From positions 186,001 to 250,000 of the forward strand of contig NZ_BQXY01000005.1 of NCBI RefSeq assembly GCF_024341905.1: DNA of 64,000 bases, read 5' to 3'. Of the stretch, positions 1 through 9,534 are shown piece by piece (position 1 is the first letter of the stretch; each line of letters starts with the position of its first letter). Under the pieces are notes generated by a model that did not search any database, was not told the DNA's origin, and worked only from the letters and a program-made list of their open reading frames with translations. The position numbers were made by a program, and so were the translations under genes. Source of the DNA: Clostridium folliculivorans. GTDB lineage: Bacteria; Bacillota; Clostridia; Clostridiales; Clostridiaceae.

Positions 1-254
1 GACTTGATAAGACCTACTGCTTCTGAAATATTGTCTGCTTCTTGAGTGAACATTATAAAGTTAGATTCACCTCTTTTGGGTTCAGTGTTTGGTACTGCTA
101 ACTTTAATGTTACTATATATGAGTTAGCTGATTTTTCTGATTGATCAATTCCCATGCTAACTACAAAAAATCTTTTATCTATATCTTTAAATGAACATCC
201 AGTTATAATTAAGTTTATGTAAAGAATTAAAATTAATAATTTATATTTTCGCAT
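1..254 (-). CDS. gerC: Ger(x)C family germination lipoprotein, 3' part outside window
   Basis: This is the C subunit of a GerA-type nutrient germinant receptor, a lipoprotein on the outer face of the spore inner membrane. The start is inside the window and the gene runs off the left edge, so only about the first 84 residues are visible. They show a signal peptide with a lipobox ending LIITGC (lipidated Cys at about residue 20), then the family-typical FFVVSMGIDQ strand and a SNFIMFTQEADNISEA segment. The ATG overlaps the stop of the upstream gerB by one base (TGATG), so translation is coupled. The gene is absent from any simple list of complete reading frames because it is cut. Confidence 0.9.
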   Translation of the reverse strand, partial: MRKYKLLILILYINLIITGCSFKDIDKRFFVVSMGIDQSEKSANSYIVTLKLAVPNTEPKRGESNFIMFTQEADNISEAVGLIK

Positions 255-1351
255 CAAATTCGCCCCTTCTTATGAGCTTTATATGTCACAAAACATAAAA
301 AAATAACAAGGAAATATTCCATGAATAATCGAAGTGAAAGCCAAAATTTAACCATCACTTCATCCTGTATTTGTGGTATAAAGTGATTGTAAAAAAAAGG
401 AATAACAGCAAAAGCACATAAAACGCAGAGTTTTACTAATTTAGTGTTCTTAAATTTGAGTTGATTTTTAAATAATTGCTTAAATATATCTAAGGAAACA
501 TACCAATGAATCATTATATTTACTAATGCAGTTACTAGGTAAATTAATAAGTAGATAAATAAAGTACGTTCAATTATACCAGTTTTAATAAGCATGCAAT
601 CAGCAGAGGTAATCCAGGGAAAGTTATAATTATCAGCGTTTTGAGTTCCAAGAAAGCCAATAGGAATTATAAAGGAAAATAACATTAAAAATAGCTCTAT
701 TATTGGAAATATCCAAAGAAACTTAAGTTCATATGTATCTTTATAATATTTATTAAAAACAACCATGTCTGTATAGCCAGTGAAGCTATAAGTTGTAACT
801 GCAAAAGCTGATAACTTTGGTAAAGTAAGTGAGTTTGAAACAGTTTCAATACATGCATCCCAAGATAAAAAAGGATCTGTAATTCCCTTTGCAAATATAA
901 AGATAATTGTAGGTATTATAAAGAGAATGAATATTTCTAATACATAAAGTAATGTTGTGCCATCCATTCTTATGGCATAAATAATTAAAATCACATAAAG
1001 TGATAATAACAAATATGTTGATGAATGAGGATCCATAAAGATATTTGTCATATCTAAAGTAGAAGATAGCATCAACAAGCCGGAAATATACCAAGATGGA
1101 CAAAACAACAGCATAATGGTTATTTGAATCCAGCGAGGACACGTTATTTCCAGGATTTCAGATAAAGTTTTATTTGGAAATCTAATAAGTGTCTTCAAAA
1201 AAACGTACATCATTAAAGTGCCAAATGGAAGAGATAAAAATATAGATAGTAATCCCCCTTTATTCCAGTCAGGTAGAAGAATATCAGGAAGAAATATAAT
1301 TATATTAGTAAATGAATTAATTAAAACAATATAGTAAAAGTATCGTTTCAT
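254..1351 (-). CDS. gerB: GerAB-type spore germination permease subunit
   Basis: This is the integral membrane B subunit of the germinant receptor, related to amino-acid/polyamine permeases and thought to bind the germinant. The 365 residues are almost entirely hydrophobic with about ten predicted membrane spans, which is the usual family length. The ATG follows GAGGT at a good distance. It lies between gerA (25 bp upstream) and gerC (1-base overlap), the standard A-B-C order. The ligand cannot be deduced from sequence. Confidence 0.93.
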   Translation of the reverse strand: MKRYFYYIVLINSFTNIIIFLPDILLPDWNKGGLLSIFLSLPFGTLMMYVFLKTLIRFPNKTLSEILEITCPRWIQITIMLLFCPSWYISGLLMLSSTLDMTNIFMDPHSSTYLLLSLYVILIIYAIRMDGTTLLYVLEIFILFIIPTIIFIFAKGITDPFLSWDACIETVSNSLTLPKLSAFAVTTYSFTGYTDMVVFNKYYKDTYELKFLWIFPIIELFLMLFSFIIPIGFLGTQNADNYNFPWITSADCMLIKTGIIERTLFIYLLIYLVTALVNIMIHWYVSLDIFKQLFKNQLKFKNTKLVKLCVLCAFAVIPFFYNHFIPQIQDEVMVKFWLSLRLFMEYFLVIFLCFVTYKAHKKGRI

Positions 1352-1376
1352 GAAATTACCTCGTAGCTTTTAAGAA

Positions 1377-2711
1377 TTATTTTGTAGGAATTTTTTTTGA
1401 AAACAGCTGTAAGTAAGGTCGTCCGAAACTTCTTATATTTGCTATATATAAGGTTACTCCAATTATACCAACGATTATGCCGTTCAATCCAAAAAATATG
1501 GAGAGTATTAACAATGGATATTTAATAATTCTTATAGAATAGTTGAAGGAATTAATCGGTATAAGAAAAGTAGATATTGCAACTGCTGACACAATAATAA
1601 CCATTATATTACTTATTAAACCTGCTTCAGAAGCTGCCTGACCAATTATTAATCCACCAACTGTTGTTGCAGCAGGGCCTACCACTTTAGGAAGTCTCGA
1701 GCTAGACTCAGATAGTATTTCTGTAATTATTAACATGCTAACAACCTCTACAAAGGAAGGATAAGGAACACTAACTCTGTTACCAGCAATAGAAAGTGCC
1801 AATTGAAATTTAAAAAGTTCAGGATTATATGAAGAAATCCCCACGTAGAAACCTGGCAATGTAACTGATATAAATAATCCTAAGTATCTTAATATTAAAA
1901 GAGCTTTACTTATAGCAGGTAATTGATATACATCTTCCATTGATGACATAAAATCAAAAAATACTGATGGTAAAATCATAGCAAAAGAAGAGCCTTCAAT
2001 AATTATAGTTATTTTACCTTCATTAAGGTTACTAATTACTCTATCAGGTCTATCAGTCAATAGTATGGTTGGAAATATTGATGAGTTATGTTTCATCAAA
2101 TATTTATGTAACTGTTGTACTGATTCAGTATATTTATTAGATAACTTTTGAAGACAAGTCTCCAGCTCCTCCAAGGCTTCACTATTTACTATACTATTGT
2201 TGTATATAAGTGCAGCAGGAGTATTTAAGGTTCCAAATTGTCTTAACTCAATTTTTAAATCCTTTGATGGGTAGCGTTGTCTTATAATATTTAAATTAGT
2301 ATCTAGTTTTTCTCTAAGAGCATCCTTAGGTCCTTGGACAACAGTTTCAATTTGAGATTCTGCTATAGAACTTTCTAGAAAGTTCTTTGCATCAAAAAGC
2401 AAAACTGCATTGTCTAGAAATACAGCGACTGATCCTTGAAGTAGCTTATCTAATATAAGTTGCCTGTCAGTTGATTCTAAACTTTTGGCAAATGAAATCA
2501 GATAGTTTCTATACTCCTGAAGATTTTTGCTTCTGAAAAATGACGTTATTATATTTTGTTGAATGATAATGGGATCACAAATGCTAGTAATATACAGAAA
2601 ATCAGTCTTTATTTCATGAAATTCTAAATGACGAAACTCTATATCAAAAGAATTTTGCAATGTATCTTTTAGCCAGTCTGCTATTTTTAAAGTTTCTTCT
2701 TGGTTCAACAT
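1377..2711 (-). CDS. gerA: GerAA-type spore germination receptor subunit
   Basis: This is the A subunit of the germinant receptor. A soluble N-terminal region (about residues 1-230) carries the family signature VVQGPKDALREKLDTNL near residue 130. The C-terminal membrane domain has the very typical VGPAATTVGGLIIGQAASEA segment. At 444 residues it is slightly short for the family. The start is set by GGAGG seven bases before the ATG. It is the first gene of the gerA-B-C operon. Germination operons are normally read by forespore sigma-G; the upstream sequence contains only a weak sigma-G-like match, so this is family knowledge rather than something shown here. Confidence 0.94.
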   Translation of the reverse strand: MLNQEETLKIADWLKDTLQNSFDIEFRHLEFHEIKTDFLYITSICDPIIIQQNIITSFFRSKNLQEYRNYLISFAKSLESTDRQLILDKLLQGSVAVFLDNAVLLFDAKNFLESSIAESQIETVVQGPKDALREKLDTNLNIIRQRYPSKDLKIELRQFGTLNTPAALIYNNSIVNSEALEELETCLQKLSNKYTESVQQLHKYLMKHNSSIFPTILLTDRPDRVISNLNEGKITIIIEGSSFAMILPSVFFDFMSSMEDVYQLPAISKALLILRYLGLFISVTLPGFYVGISSYNPELFKFQLALSIAGNRVSVPYPSFVEVVSMLIITEILSESSSRLPKVVGPAATTVGGLIIGQAASEAGLISNIMVIIVSAVAISTFLIPINSFNYSIRIIKYPLLILSIFFGLNGIIVGIIGVTLYIANIRSFGRPYLQLFSKKIPTK

Positions 2712-2971
2712 TGCCTTATCCTCCGTTATGTTTAATAAAATTTGTACATATAGTTTTACCTCAGCAAGATTATTTTATACTTATTGGGAGAGTATGGTGA
2801 AATTGGAAGCTATAAATTAGAAATGTTGAAAGATAATGTATGATAAAGAGTGGAAATAGGATATCTATTCATCTTAACAGATATACTATTTCAATCCTTA
2901 TACTCGAAATAATACTTTTGGTGATTTTACTAAGCATTATTTTGATAGATTTCAATATGAAGTAGTATGTC

Positions 2972-3073
2972 TATGGATGAACAACTTCGTAATAGAATTT
3001 ATATTTTTAAAAACTTTCACCAGAACCCGTGAGAGTTTTAAAAATAGATTTCGGATTGAACTAGTTCATCTTC
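2972..3073 (+). repeat. Family A dispersed repeat, copy A1
   Basis: A 100-bp element with imperfect terminal inverted repeats (GATGAACAACTTCG at the left, GAACTAGTTCATC at the right). It has an inner inverted pair CTTTCACC...GTGAGAG flanked by TTTAAAAA tracts. It is the same architecture as eight other copies or relics in this window. Confidence 0.8.
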
Positions 3074-3097
3074 ATATATATCCACAAAGTAAATAAT

Positions 3098-3143
3098 AAA
3101 ATCCACAGGCTTGCAATTAAATAAATGCAAGCCTGTGGATTTT
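3098..3143 (-). terminator. Strong rho-independent terminator of the MMPL gene
   Basis: A perfect 17-bp stem (AATCCACAGGCTTGCA and its complement) with a short AT loop is followed on the minus strand by a T-rich tract. It begins five bases after the MMPL stop codon. Confidence 0.9.
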
Positions 3144-3148
3144 TTATA

Positions 3149-6100
3149 TTATGCTATATATTCATTATCTACTGAATCGCTATTAAAACTTGTTTCAGAT
3201 GATTTTGAAGTTATCTTTTCCTGTATTGATATTAGAGCAGGAATAACTATTGGAAGTAATACAACGCTTAGTAGGAACAATCCAGTAACTACACAAATAG
3301 CTAGTTCCATAAGAACATGTATATTTGATGGATATAATGTAGCAAAAGTACCTGCAAGAATTATTGCTGCAGACATTACAACTCCACCTATATTTTTAGC
3401 TGCCAGTATTATTGCTTCTTTTGGATTAGTGTTTGGATATTCTTTAAAACGAGTCATCAAGAATATACTGTAGTCAACGCCTAATGCAGCGATTACTACA
3501 AAGGAGAAAAAAGGTACATTCCAAGACATTCCGTCAACATTGCTAAATAATTTTGAGGTTAAGAACGCTGTTACTGAAATTGCTGTATAGTAGGCTGTCA
3601 CTAGAGAGCCAACTATATATACAGGTATCCAGAAGGATCTTATTACTAAAACTAATAGTACAAATATAGCTCCGAGAACAATTATTTGAGTAAAGGTTAT
3701 ATCATGAGTTGCTATATTATTTAAATCATTAGTAGTTGCTGTTGGACCAGCTACACCAAATTTAGCATCTGCAAGCTTTGATCCTTTTAACTCATTCTTT
3801 ACCAAGTCATTTATTTCACTAATTGTCTTCATTGACTCTTCAGCATACGGATCTGAGTCAAGATTTATAGTGAGCTTAGTTATCTTTCTATCACTAGACA
3901 TATAAGCATCAAACATTTTTGTAAGGTCTGACTTTTCAAAGGCTTCCTTAGGTATAAAGAAACTCTTTGTTCCGTTTGTCAACTGTGTTAAGAAATCATT
4001 TGTTTTATTTATACCGTCATAGATTGATCCTAAACCGTCGCTGCTCTTACCTATACCATCTTTAAGCTGAGTTAAGCCACCAGTTAATTTGTTTAAACCT
4101 TCATATAATTTATCTTGGCCATCTTTTATCTTGCCAGCGCCATCTTGCAATTTTGCCATGTTATCAATTATAGCCTTCTGACCAGCATTACCTTGTCTTA
4201 AACCAGCAGCTAAACCAGCTTCACCTTGTTCTAATTGAGTTATTCCTTGAACTAATTGTGAATTTGCACCAGTGTTAGCTATGATTAGGTTTAAACCATC
4301 ATTTAGACCAGCTAAACCTGTAGTTAGTTGGTTATAGGTTCCATTAAATTCAGCAACTTTCCCTGAGAGTCCATCTAAGGTAGCTGAAAGCGTTGCTAGT
4401 GTACCTTTAAGTTTAAGGATATCAGGATCGTTAGCAGGAACTTTTGTTGCAAGTGAATCTACTGTAGTGTTCATTGTTGTAATAAATTGTTTAAGTCCTG
4501 ATATTTGAGTTGGCAGAGCATTATAAAACTGTCCGATGCCAGCGTAACCTTGTTGGATTGTAGCTAGTTTATCATGTATAGTTTGAAGCCCTCCGTTTAT
4601 CTGAGCAACTCCACCTTTAAGGCCTGAGATACCTGCAGTAAGACTATCGGCACCATTAGCCCCTTGATCTATACCATTACTTATCTTCTTAAGACCATCT
4701 GTAATTGCACCCATACCATTTTGAATTGCTCCTGTACCAGTTGAAAGTTCTTTAACACTTGAGAAATCAGGAGTAGTAAGACTGCTGTCTATCTTCTTTA
4801 ATCCATCATTTATTTGCCCTACACCACCATTGGCTGAGCCTAACCCGTCTACTACTGTTTTTGTTTGAGAGTTAGTGTAGAAGTTTTCTATAGCATCACC
4901 TTTTGGTTGAGTAACACTTGATACTTGTTCTATACCTTTTAGGTTCTTAAGTTTCTCTGTTAGAGAATCTATAACAGCTAAATCTTCGTTGTTATCCATA
5001 GCATCTTTGTTTTCGATAACTACAGTAGTAGGCATAGCCTTACCTCTTCCTAGCTTGTCAGCAATCAAGTTGAAGCCCTTAACAGAAGGAGTATCGGCAC
5101 TTAAATCTTTAAGACTATCAAAGGATAGTTTTGTACTATTAAATGCTATTACTGGAGTTATTATAGCTGCTACTAATATTATAGATATAGCAGGATGTTT
5201 AACTGAGGCTGAAGTAACCTTTTCCCAAAGCTTATTTTCCTTATGACCAGCAACATTATGTGAAGGCCAGAATAATTTTTTAGCAAGTAACTTCATTAAT
5301 AGTGGAGTCAAGGTTACAAGTTCAATCAATAGAACTGCTATGCCAATAGCTACAGCATTAGCCGAACGATATATAGGGAAGCTAACAAAAGTTAAACTAG
5401 CAAATGCCATAAATACTGTTAGTCCACTGTATATAACTGTTTTTCCAGCAGTTTTATAGGTTGTAACTATAGCATCATCAATTGATAGACCATGTCCTAA
5501 TTCTTCTTTGAATCTATTGAACAGTAATATATTATAATCTGTACCTATTCCAAACAACACAAGAATTACAAACATTTGTGTTAAGCTTGTTATAGGAAAG
5601 TTAAATGCATTGATTAGTATTCCTATTATACCCATAGAGCAAAGGTAGGAAACACCAACAGCAAGTAATGATACAAAAGGAGTAATTATTGAACGGAACA
5701 TTATCATTAGTACTACCAATATAAAACCTACAGTAATGAAGGCACTTTTATCTACGCCTTTATTAGTAGCAGCTAAGTAATCATTATTAATAGCTAGTTC
5801 GCCAGTTATATAATGAGTTGTCTTAACATCTTTTAAAGCATCTTTGAAGGCACTTATTATTGTTTCGCTATCTCTAGTACCTTTTTCATAAGTAACTTGA
5901 GTTATTAAGGTAGTACCATCTTTAGAGATCATTTGATCCTTAGCTTCAGGTGTTCCGAAAGGATCCATTATTCCGTTTATTTTTAGTGCATCTTTTTTAT
6001 CGTTAAGGCTTTGTATACCTTTTTCGATATCCTTCATTTCTTCATCAGATAGTTTATTTGGGTCAGTAAACACAAATATGGCTGTGTCACCTTTTGAAGT

Positions 6101-6274
6101 TCCCATTTTGTTTATCATCTCTGATGCTTGCTTTGATGGCGAATCATCACTTATTGAAGCTTGACCCTTTTGATTTAATATCTGCTTTAGGTTAGGTTGA
6201 TTTATGGTAAATAAAACTGTTGCAATTATCCATAGAGCTAACAAAACCCATCGAAATTTTAGCATCTTTCTCAT
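3149..6274 (-). CDS. MMPL/YdfJ-type RND superfamily transporter
   Basis: A large (1041-residue) membrane exporter with the duplicated RND layout of 12 spans. Each half carries the MMPL proton-relay motif: GTDYNILLFNRFKEE near residue 250 and GVDYSIFLMTRFKEY near 940. Between them is a 300-residue extracellular region made of many short repeats of the type L-GL-I-GL, predicted helical/coiled. This resembles the YhgE/Pip-like segments found in Gram-positive MMPL proteins. The start was moved to the ATG at 6274 because AAGGAG lies eight bases before it; an earlier in-frame ATG would put that ribosome site inside the gene. The upstream TetR gene makes a drug, lipid or toxic-compound efflux role likely. 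The substrate is unknown. Confidence 0.9.
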   Translation of the reverse strand: MRKMLKFRWVLLALWIIATVLFTINQPNLKQILNQKGQASISDDSPSKQASEMINKMGTSKGDTAIFVFTDPNKLSDEEMKDIEKGIQSLNDKKDALKINGIMDPFGTPEAKDQMISKDGTTLITQVTYEKGTRDSETIISAFKDALKDVKTTHYITGELAINNDYLAATNKGVDKSAFITVGFILVVLMIMFRSIITPFVSLLAVGVSYLCSMGIIGILINAFNFPITSLTQMFVILVLFGIGTDYNILLFNRFKEELGHGLSIDDAIVTTYKTAGKTVIYSGLTVFMAFASLTFVSFPIYRSANAVAIGIAVLLIELVTLTPLLMKLLAKKLFWPSHNVAGHKENKLWEKVTSASVKHPAISIILVAAIITPVIAFNSTKLSFDSLKDLSADTPSVKGFNLIADKLGRGKAMPTTVVIENKDAMDNNEDLAVIDSLTEKLKNLKGIEQVSSVTQPKGDAIENFYTNSQTKTVVDGLGSANGGVGQINDGLKKIDSSLTTPDFSSVKELSTGTGAIQNGMGAITDGLKKISNGIDQGANGADSLTAGISGLKGGVAQINGGLQTIHDKLATIQQGYAGIGQFYNALPTQISGLKQFITTMNTTVDSLATKVPANDPDILKLKGTLATLSATLDGLSGKVAEFNGTYNQLTTGLAGLNDGLNLIIANTGANSQLVQGITQLEQGEAGLAAGLRQGNAGQKAIIDNMAKLQDGAGKIKDGQDKLYEGLNKLTGGLTQLKDGIGKSSDGLGSIYDGINKTNDFLTQLTNGTKSFFIPKEAFEKSDLTKMFDAYMSSDRKITKLTINLDSDPYAEESMKTISEINDLVKNELKGSKLADAKFGVAGPTATTNDLNNIATHDITFTQIIVLGAIFVLLVLVIRSFWIPVYIVGSLVTAYYTAISVTAFLTSKLFSNVDGMSWNVPFFSFVVIAALGVDYSIFLMTRFKEYPNTNPKEAIILAAKNIGGVVMSAAIILAGTFATLYPSNIHVLMELAICVVTGLFLLSVVLLPIVIPALISIQEKITSKSSETSFNSDSVDNEYIA

Positions 6275-6431
6275 GTATTTATCTCCTTTATTTTTCATGT
6301 ATTATAGATATTCGGTGTCAAATTATTAAAAATGAATTTATTTAGTGTTGTGAATGTGTGGTGAATTTCTGATTGAACCTATATACCTTAAAGTTATAAT
6401 TTGATATAGGAATTAATGGTTCTTTGTAGTG

Positions 6432-7106
6432 TTAGCAGTTGAATGATATATTTTTAAGAACGTCCTCTATCCCTTGCTTTACATTTTCATCCTCATAAGT
6501 TATTCCTAAGGCTTGAAGGTTATAGATTGTAAGTGCATAGGCATAATTTGTTAAGCTAGTAGGAGCATCACTCTGAAGCCATTCCATAATTACGTTATAA
6601 AGAGTACCAATGAAGGCTAAAGAGCATATCTTAACATCAGGAGTTTTAAGATCGCCTGTTTGCTTCATTTGCTCAAAATAATTTGAAGTATAGCTGACGT
6701 ACTTTTGAGTTATTTCATATCGCCTTTTTTCAAATCTAGGGTTTAGACCGACTGCTTCAATAAGCAGAATTCTTGCTAGAGGTTTGTTTAACTCAATAAC
6801 CTTTAGAAAGAAAGCTATAGCTTTGCTAAAACCTAAATCAATCTCTTTGTTTATATTATCTAAAGAATTAATTAAGGCATTAAAAAATTCTTCAGATACG
6901 TCATCGTAAAGTGTGTCAAATAAGTCTTCCTTGTTCTTGAAATAGAAATAAAAGGTTCCTACTGATATATCTGCAGCTTCAACCACATCTTTAACTGTAG
7001 TTCCGTGATAGCCATTTATAGAGAAAACCTTTATTGCAGTTTCAATAATATGTTTCTTTTTTAAGTCTTTTCTTTCTTGTGTTTCCTTTGAACTTTTGTA
7101 AACCAT
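6432..7106 (-). CDS. TetR family repressor, likely of the MMPL exporter
   Basis: A 224-residue TetR regulator. Its N-terminal helix-turn-helix (residues 15-60) reads IETAIKVFSINGYHGTTVKDV...GTFYFYFKNKEDLF, followed by a divergent ligand domain. The ATG at 7106 is preferred over a TTG six codons upstream because GAGGT sits seven bases before it. It is followed after 157 bp by the MMPL gene on the same strand. A palindrome overlying its own transcription start suggests autoregulation and control of the exporter. Confidence 0.9.
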   Translation of the reverse strand: MVYKSSKETQERKDLKKKHIIETAIKVFSINGYHGTTVKDVVEAADISVGTFYFYFKNKEDLFDTLYDDVSEEFFNALINSLDNINKEIDLGFSKAIAFFLKVIELNKPLARILLIEAVGLNPRFEKRRYEITQKYVSYTSNYFEQMKQTGDLKTPDVKICSLAFIGTLYNVIMEWLQSDAPTSLTNYAYALTIYNLQALGITYEDENVKQGIEDVLKNISFNC

Positions 7107-7122
7107 GATATTACCTCGTTTC

Positions 7123-7182
7123 AAGCATAGAATGACGCTTCGTTTTATGCTTATTATAATTCTAAATGATCTTAAATGTCAA
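7123..7182 (-). promoter_or_regulatory. Promoter and TetR operator for the tetR-MMPL unit
   Basis: On the minus strand a -35 TTGACA (7177-7182) and a -10 TATAAT (7153-7158) are spaced by 18 bp. Immediately downstream, 7123-7152 is a 30-bp imperfect palindrome: half-sites AAGCATAGAATGACG and AAGCATAAAACGAAG match at 12 of 15 positions. An operator just after the -10 fits classical TetR autorepression. Confidence 0.8.
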
Positions 7183-7713
7183 TGTTATGAAAATGTTTAC
7201 TTAGGAAGATGGTAAAATAATTTAATTTTAATACAAGATTTAAGCTATGCATGATATTATAGCTCTAGTTTATATCAGCATAGCTTTAGTCCTCTGGTAG
7301 AAGGAGAGTATATATTTGTAATGAATCTAGGTTTCATTTGGAATTATATTAGTAAGTATTATGGATGTACCACTTCGTAATAAAACTTATTATTTTTAAA
7401 TTCTCTCACCAGAAGCCGTGAGAGTTTTAAAAATAGATTTCGGTTCGAAGTGGTACATCTATAAAATCACAAATCATATTAAAATTTATAGAAAAGTTTT
7501 AATAAATAGTGGAATTTATCCGTAGAAGGTGTATAATAAAAATATAAGCTGATAATAATTATCAATTGATTCAGTGCTTAATTTATTTTTGATAAAGTAA
7601 GCAAAGCAGCCTAAGAAATTAATAACATTAAATTAAATCATTATTTATAGAATTTTATATATTGAAATTAATAATAATATAGAATATCTGAACCAATGAG
7701 AGGAGTGGAAAAT
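7183..7713. other. Intergenic region upstream of gpmA
   Basis: No gene was found here. The region holds the family A copy at 7360-7462 and AT-rich sequence ahead of gpmA. No clear promoter for gpmA could be fixed. Confidence 0.5.
7360..7462 (+). repeat. Family A dispersed repeat, copy A2 (best conserved)
   Basis: The terminal repeats are ATGGATGTACCACTTCG on the left and CGAAGTGGTACATCTAT on the right, nearly perfect complements. The inner pair is TCTCACC...GTGAGAG. The whole unit can fold back on itself. It is flanked by TAT/ATA, compatible with a short AT target site, but this is not proven. Confidence 0.85.
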
Positions 7714-8475
7714 ATGAAAAAGTTAGTTTTAATAAGACATGGAGAAAGTCTTTGGAATTTAGAAAATAAATTTACTGGGTGGACAGATGTGGATTTATCT
7801 GAAAATGGGCTTATAGAGGCAAGAAAAGCAGGTAAGATACTTAAGGAAAATGGATTTACTTTTGACGTTGCTTATACTTCAGTATTAAAGAGAGCTGTAA
7901 GAACCTTGTGGATAATACTTCATGAGATGGATCTTATGTGGATACCTATTCATAATTCTTGGAAGCTTAACGAAAGACATTATGGTGCACTTCAAGGATT
8001 AAATAAACAAGAAACTGCTGAGAAATACGGAGAAGAGCAAGTTCATAAATGGAGAAGATTTGTTGATGTTAGGCCACCAGAACTTAGTAAAGAGGATCCA
8101 AGATATCCTGGTCATGAAGTAAAATATAAAGGATTATCAGAAGAGCAATTGCCATTAACAGAGAACTTAGCTGATACTGAAAAGAGAGTGTTACAGGATT
8201 GGTTTCAGGAAATTGTTCCCGCTTTAAAAGAAGATAAAAAAGTTATAATAGCTGCACATGGTAATACTTTAAGAGCTTTAGTTAAGTATTTAGATAATAT
8301 ATCTAGTGATGGGATAGCAAGTCTTAACATACCAACAGGAACACCTTTGGTATATGAACTTAATGATGATCTAACTCCAATTAGACATTACTATTTATCT
8401 TTAGATGGAAAGCTTCCAGAAATGGCAATTCCAAAAGATATTAATGAAAGCAAACAATTAGCAGGAAAAGCATAA
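7714..8475 (+). CDS. gpmA: 2,3-bisphosphoglycerate-dependent phosphoglycerate mutase
   Basis: A glycolytic/gluconeogenic enzyme interconverting 3- and 2-phosphoglycerate through a phospho-histidine. The catalytic LIRHGES is at residues 5-11 (His 8), LNERHYG near residue 86 carries the acid residue, and AAHGNTLR near 182 the second histidine. The length of 253 residues is normal for the dimeric/tetrameric dPGM class. The ATG at 7714 follows GAGAGGAG; an in-frame ATG six codons earlier overlaps that site and is rejected. The gene is monocistronic with its own terminator. Confidence 0.96.
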   Translation: MKKLVLIRHGESLWNLENKFTGWTDVDLSENGLIEARKAGKILKENGFTFDVAYTSVLKRAVRTLWIILHEMDLMWIPIHNSWKLNERHYGALQGLNKQETAEKYGEEQVHKWRRFVDVRPPELSKEDPRYPGHEVKYKGLSEEQLPLTENLADTEKRVLQDWFQEIVPALKEDKKVIIAAHGNTLRALVKYLDNISSDGIASLNIPTGTPLVYELNDDLTPIRHYYLSLDGKLPEMAIPKDINESKQLAGKA

Positions 8476-8526
8476 CTATACCTTTATTTCAACATCAATA
8501 TTAAACAGAAAGTAAATGTAAAATAC

Positions 8527-8567
8527 CAGGGCTTTTGTATAAAACAATACAAGAGCCCTGATTTTTT
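8527..8567 (+). terminator. Rho-independent terminator of gpmA
   Basis: A 14-bp stem CAGGGCTTTTGTAT paired with ATACAAGAGCCCTG, a 6-base loop and a following T tract, located 52 bp after the gpmA stop. Confidence 0.9.
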
Positions 8568-8655
8568 ATATTTCATTACTATAGTATGTGATTCCCAACC
8601 TATTTCCAAAAGGGTCATTGAATTCTACTGCCATTCCTGCATAATTCACCTCGTA
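8566..8655 (-). pseudogene. Remnant of a VOC/glyoxalase-family gene (C-terminal end only)
   Basis: Read on the minus strand this stretch encodes about 29 residues ending GMAVEFNDPFGNRLGITYY and a stop. This is the characteristic last strand of vicinal-oxygen-chelate (glyoxalase/bleomycin-resistance) proteins. It has no start or N-terminal domain, and the frame is closed a few codons upstream next to the zinc-ribbon stop codon. It appears to be what is left of a gene that once followed the zinc-ribbon gene in the operon. Confidence 0.7.
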
Positions 8656-8660
8656 TTTTA

Positions 8661-8909
8661 TTATAGTTGATTAGAATTTTCCCAAGCAGGAAGCTTATGC
8701 ATCATTGATTTAGCTGCATCCTTAGCAATACCATGATTTAATCCTTGAGTTTTAATTATAAAGTTAGTTAATGAGTCAAGCTTTTCTTCATAGGATTGCA
8801 TTGTTCCATCAGGTCGTGAACAGTATTTGCAATAGTCTTTTTTATCATCTCTACTTGCGAAGTCCTCAATGGTTTTCATTGGCATTCCACATGCAATACA
8901 AGTTTTCAT
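8661..8909 (-). CDS. Small putative zinc-ribbon protein
   Basis: An 82-residue soluble protein. Cysteines CIACGMPM at residues 4-7 and YCKYC at about 27-30 form a four-Cys zinc ribbon, followed by a helical tail rich in charged residues. It matches the small putative zinc ribbon family of unknown function. It is 19 bp downstream of a TetR gene on the same strand, so it is probably the co-transcribed target or partner of that regulator. A VOC-gene relic follows directly. Confidence 0.75.
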   Translation of the reverse strand: MKTCIACGMPMKTIEDFASRDDKKDYCKYCSRPDGTMQSYEEKLDSLTNFIIKTQGLNHGIAKDAAKSMMHKLPAWENSNQL

Positions 8910-8928
8910 TTTATAAGTACCTCCTAAA

Positions 8929-9516
8929 TTATATTTTTATTAATTTAATATAATGATCTACTAATTGTGAACCATAATTTTTTAGTACAGACTGATTTGG
9001 TGAGAAAAGGTCACTATTGGTTAAATAGTAGTGTAGTAATCCAATCCAAGTGTTATAAAGTAAATCAATAGAAAGAGGGCGAATGTTTCCAAGAGATGCT
9101 TCTCTTTCAGCAGCTAAACTAATATGATGAGAAATAGTTGAGTTGATGCTAATATATACGTTACGAACCTCTTCAGGTAAAAGTCTTCTTTCAATTATCA
9201 GTCTTGTATAAAAGTCTTCAAACTCTGTTAATCCAGTTATATGTGCTTTTAATAAATCCGCTAAAGTACTTTCCTCACTTACCAACTCATGTAGACGAGT
9301 TGTAATCTTATTGCCAAATTCATTTATAACAGCTATAAGTAGCTCTTCTTGAGTAGGAAAGTGGGAAAATACAGTGCCGTGGGATACTTTAGCAGCTTTT
9401 GCAATATCTATGGTTCTTGTTGATAAAATACCATTTAAGCTAAATTCAATCATAGCGATTTCTATTAGTTTACTTCTAGTTTCTCTTTTTTGTATTTGTC
9501 TTTTATTTTCTGACAT
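8929..9516 (-). CDS. TetR/AcrR family regulator
   Basis: A 195-residue TetR protein with the HTH at residues 10-55 (LIEIAMIEFSLNG...TVFSHFPTQEELL). The C-terminal ligand domain is not assignable to a known effector. It is first gene of a two-gene unit with the zinc-ribbon gene, and it sits behind two perfect palindromes that are very likely its own operators. Confidence 0.88.
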   Translation of the reverse strand: MSENKRQIQKRETRSKLIEIAMIEFSLNGILSTRTIDIAKAAKVSHGTVFSHFPTQEELLIAVINEFGNKITTRLHELVSEESTLADLLKAHITGLTEFEDFYTRLIIERRLLPEEVRNVYISINSTISHHISLAAEREASLGNIRPLSIDLLYNTWIGLLHYYLTNSDLFSPNQSVLKNYGSQLVDHYIKLIKI

Positions 9517-9534
9517 AGTACCACCTTATTTTGA

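Larger units (their letters stand above)
2712..3148. other. Intergenic region between gerA operon and MMPL gene
   Basis: No gene was found in this 437-bp divergent/convergent gap. It holds the gerA promoter side, an imperfect hairpin at 2852-2896 (ATAGGATATCT against AGATATACTAT), one family A repeat and the MMPL terminator. Confidence 0.6.

Noticed and set aside
2712..2800. Sigma-G promoter for the gerA operon and, similarly, for spoVAC (13500-13600)
   Set aside because: Expected from biology, but the best sequence matches are too weak to place a promoter.
3111..3473. Plus-strand 120-codon open frame opposite the 3' end of the MMPL gene
   Set aside because: It is a shadow of the MMPL coding frame; it crosses a strong terminator and has no ribosome binding site.
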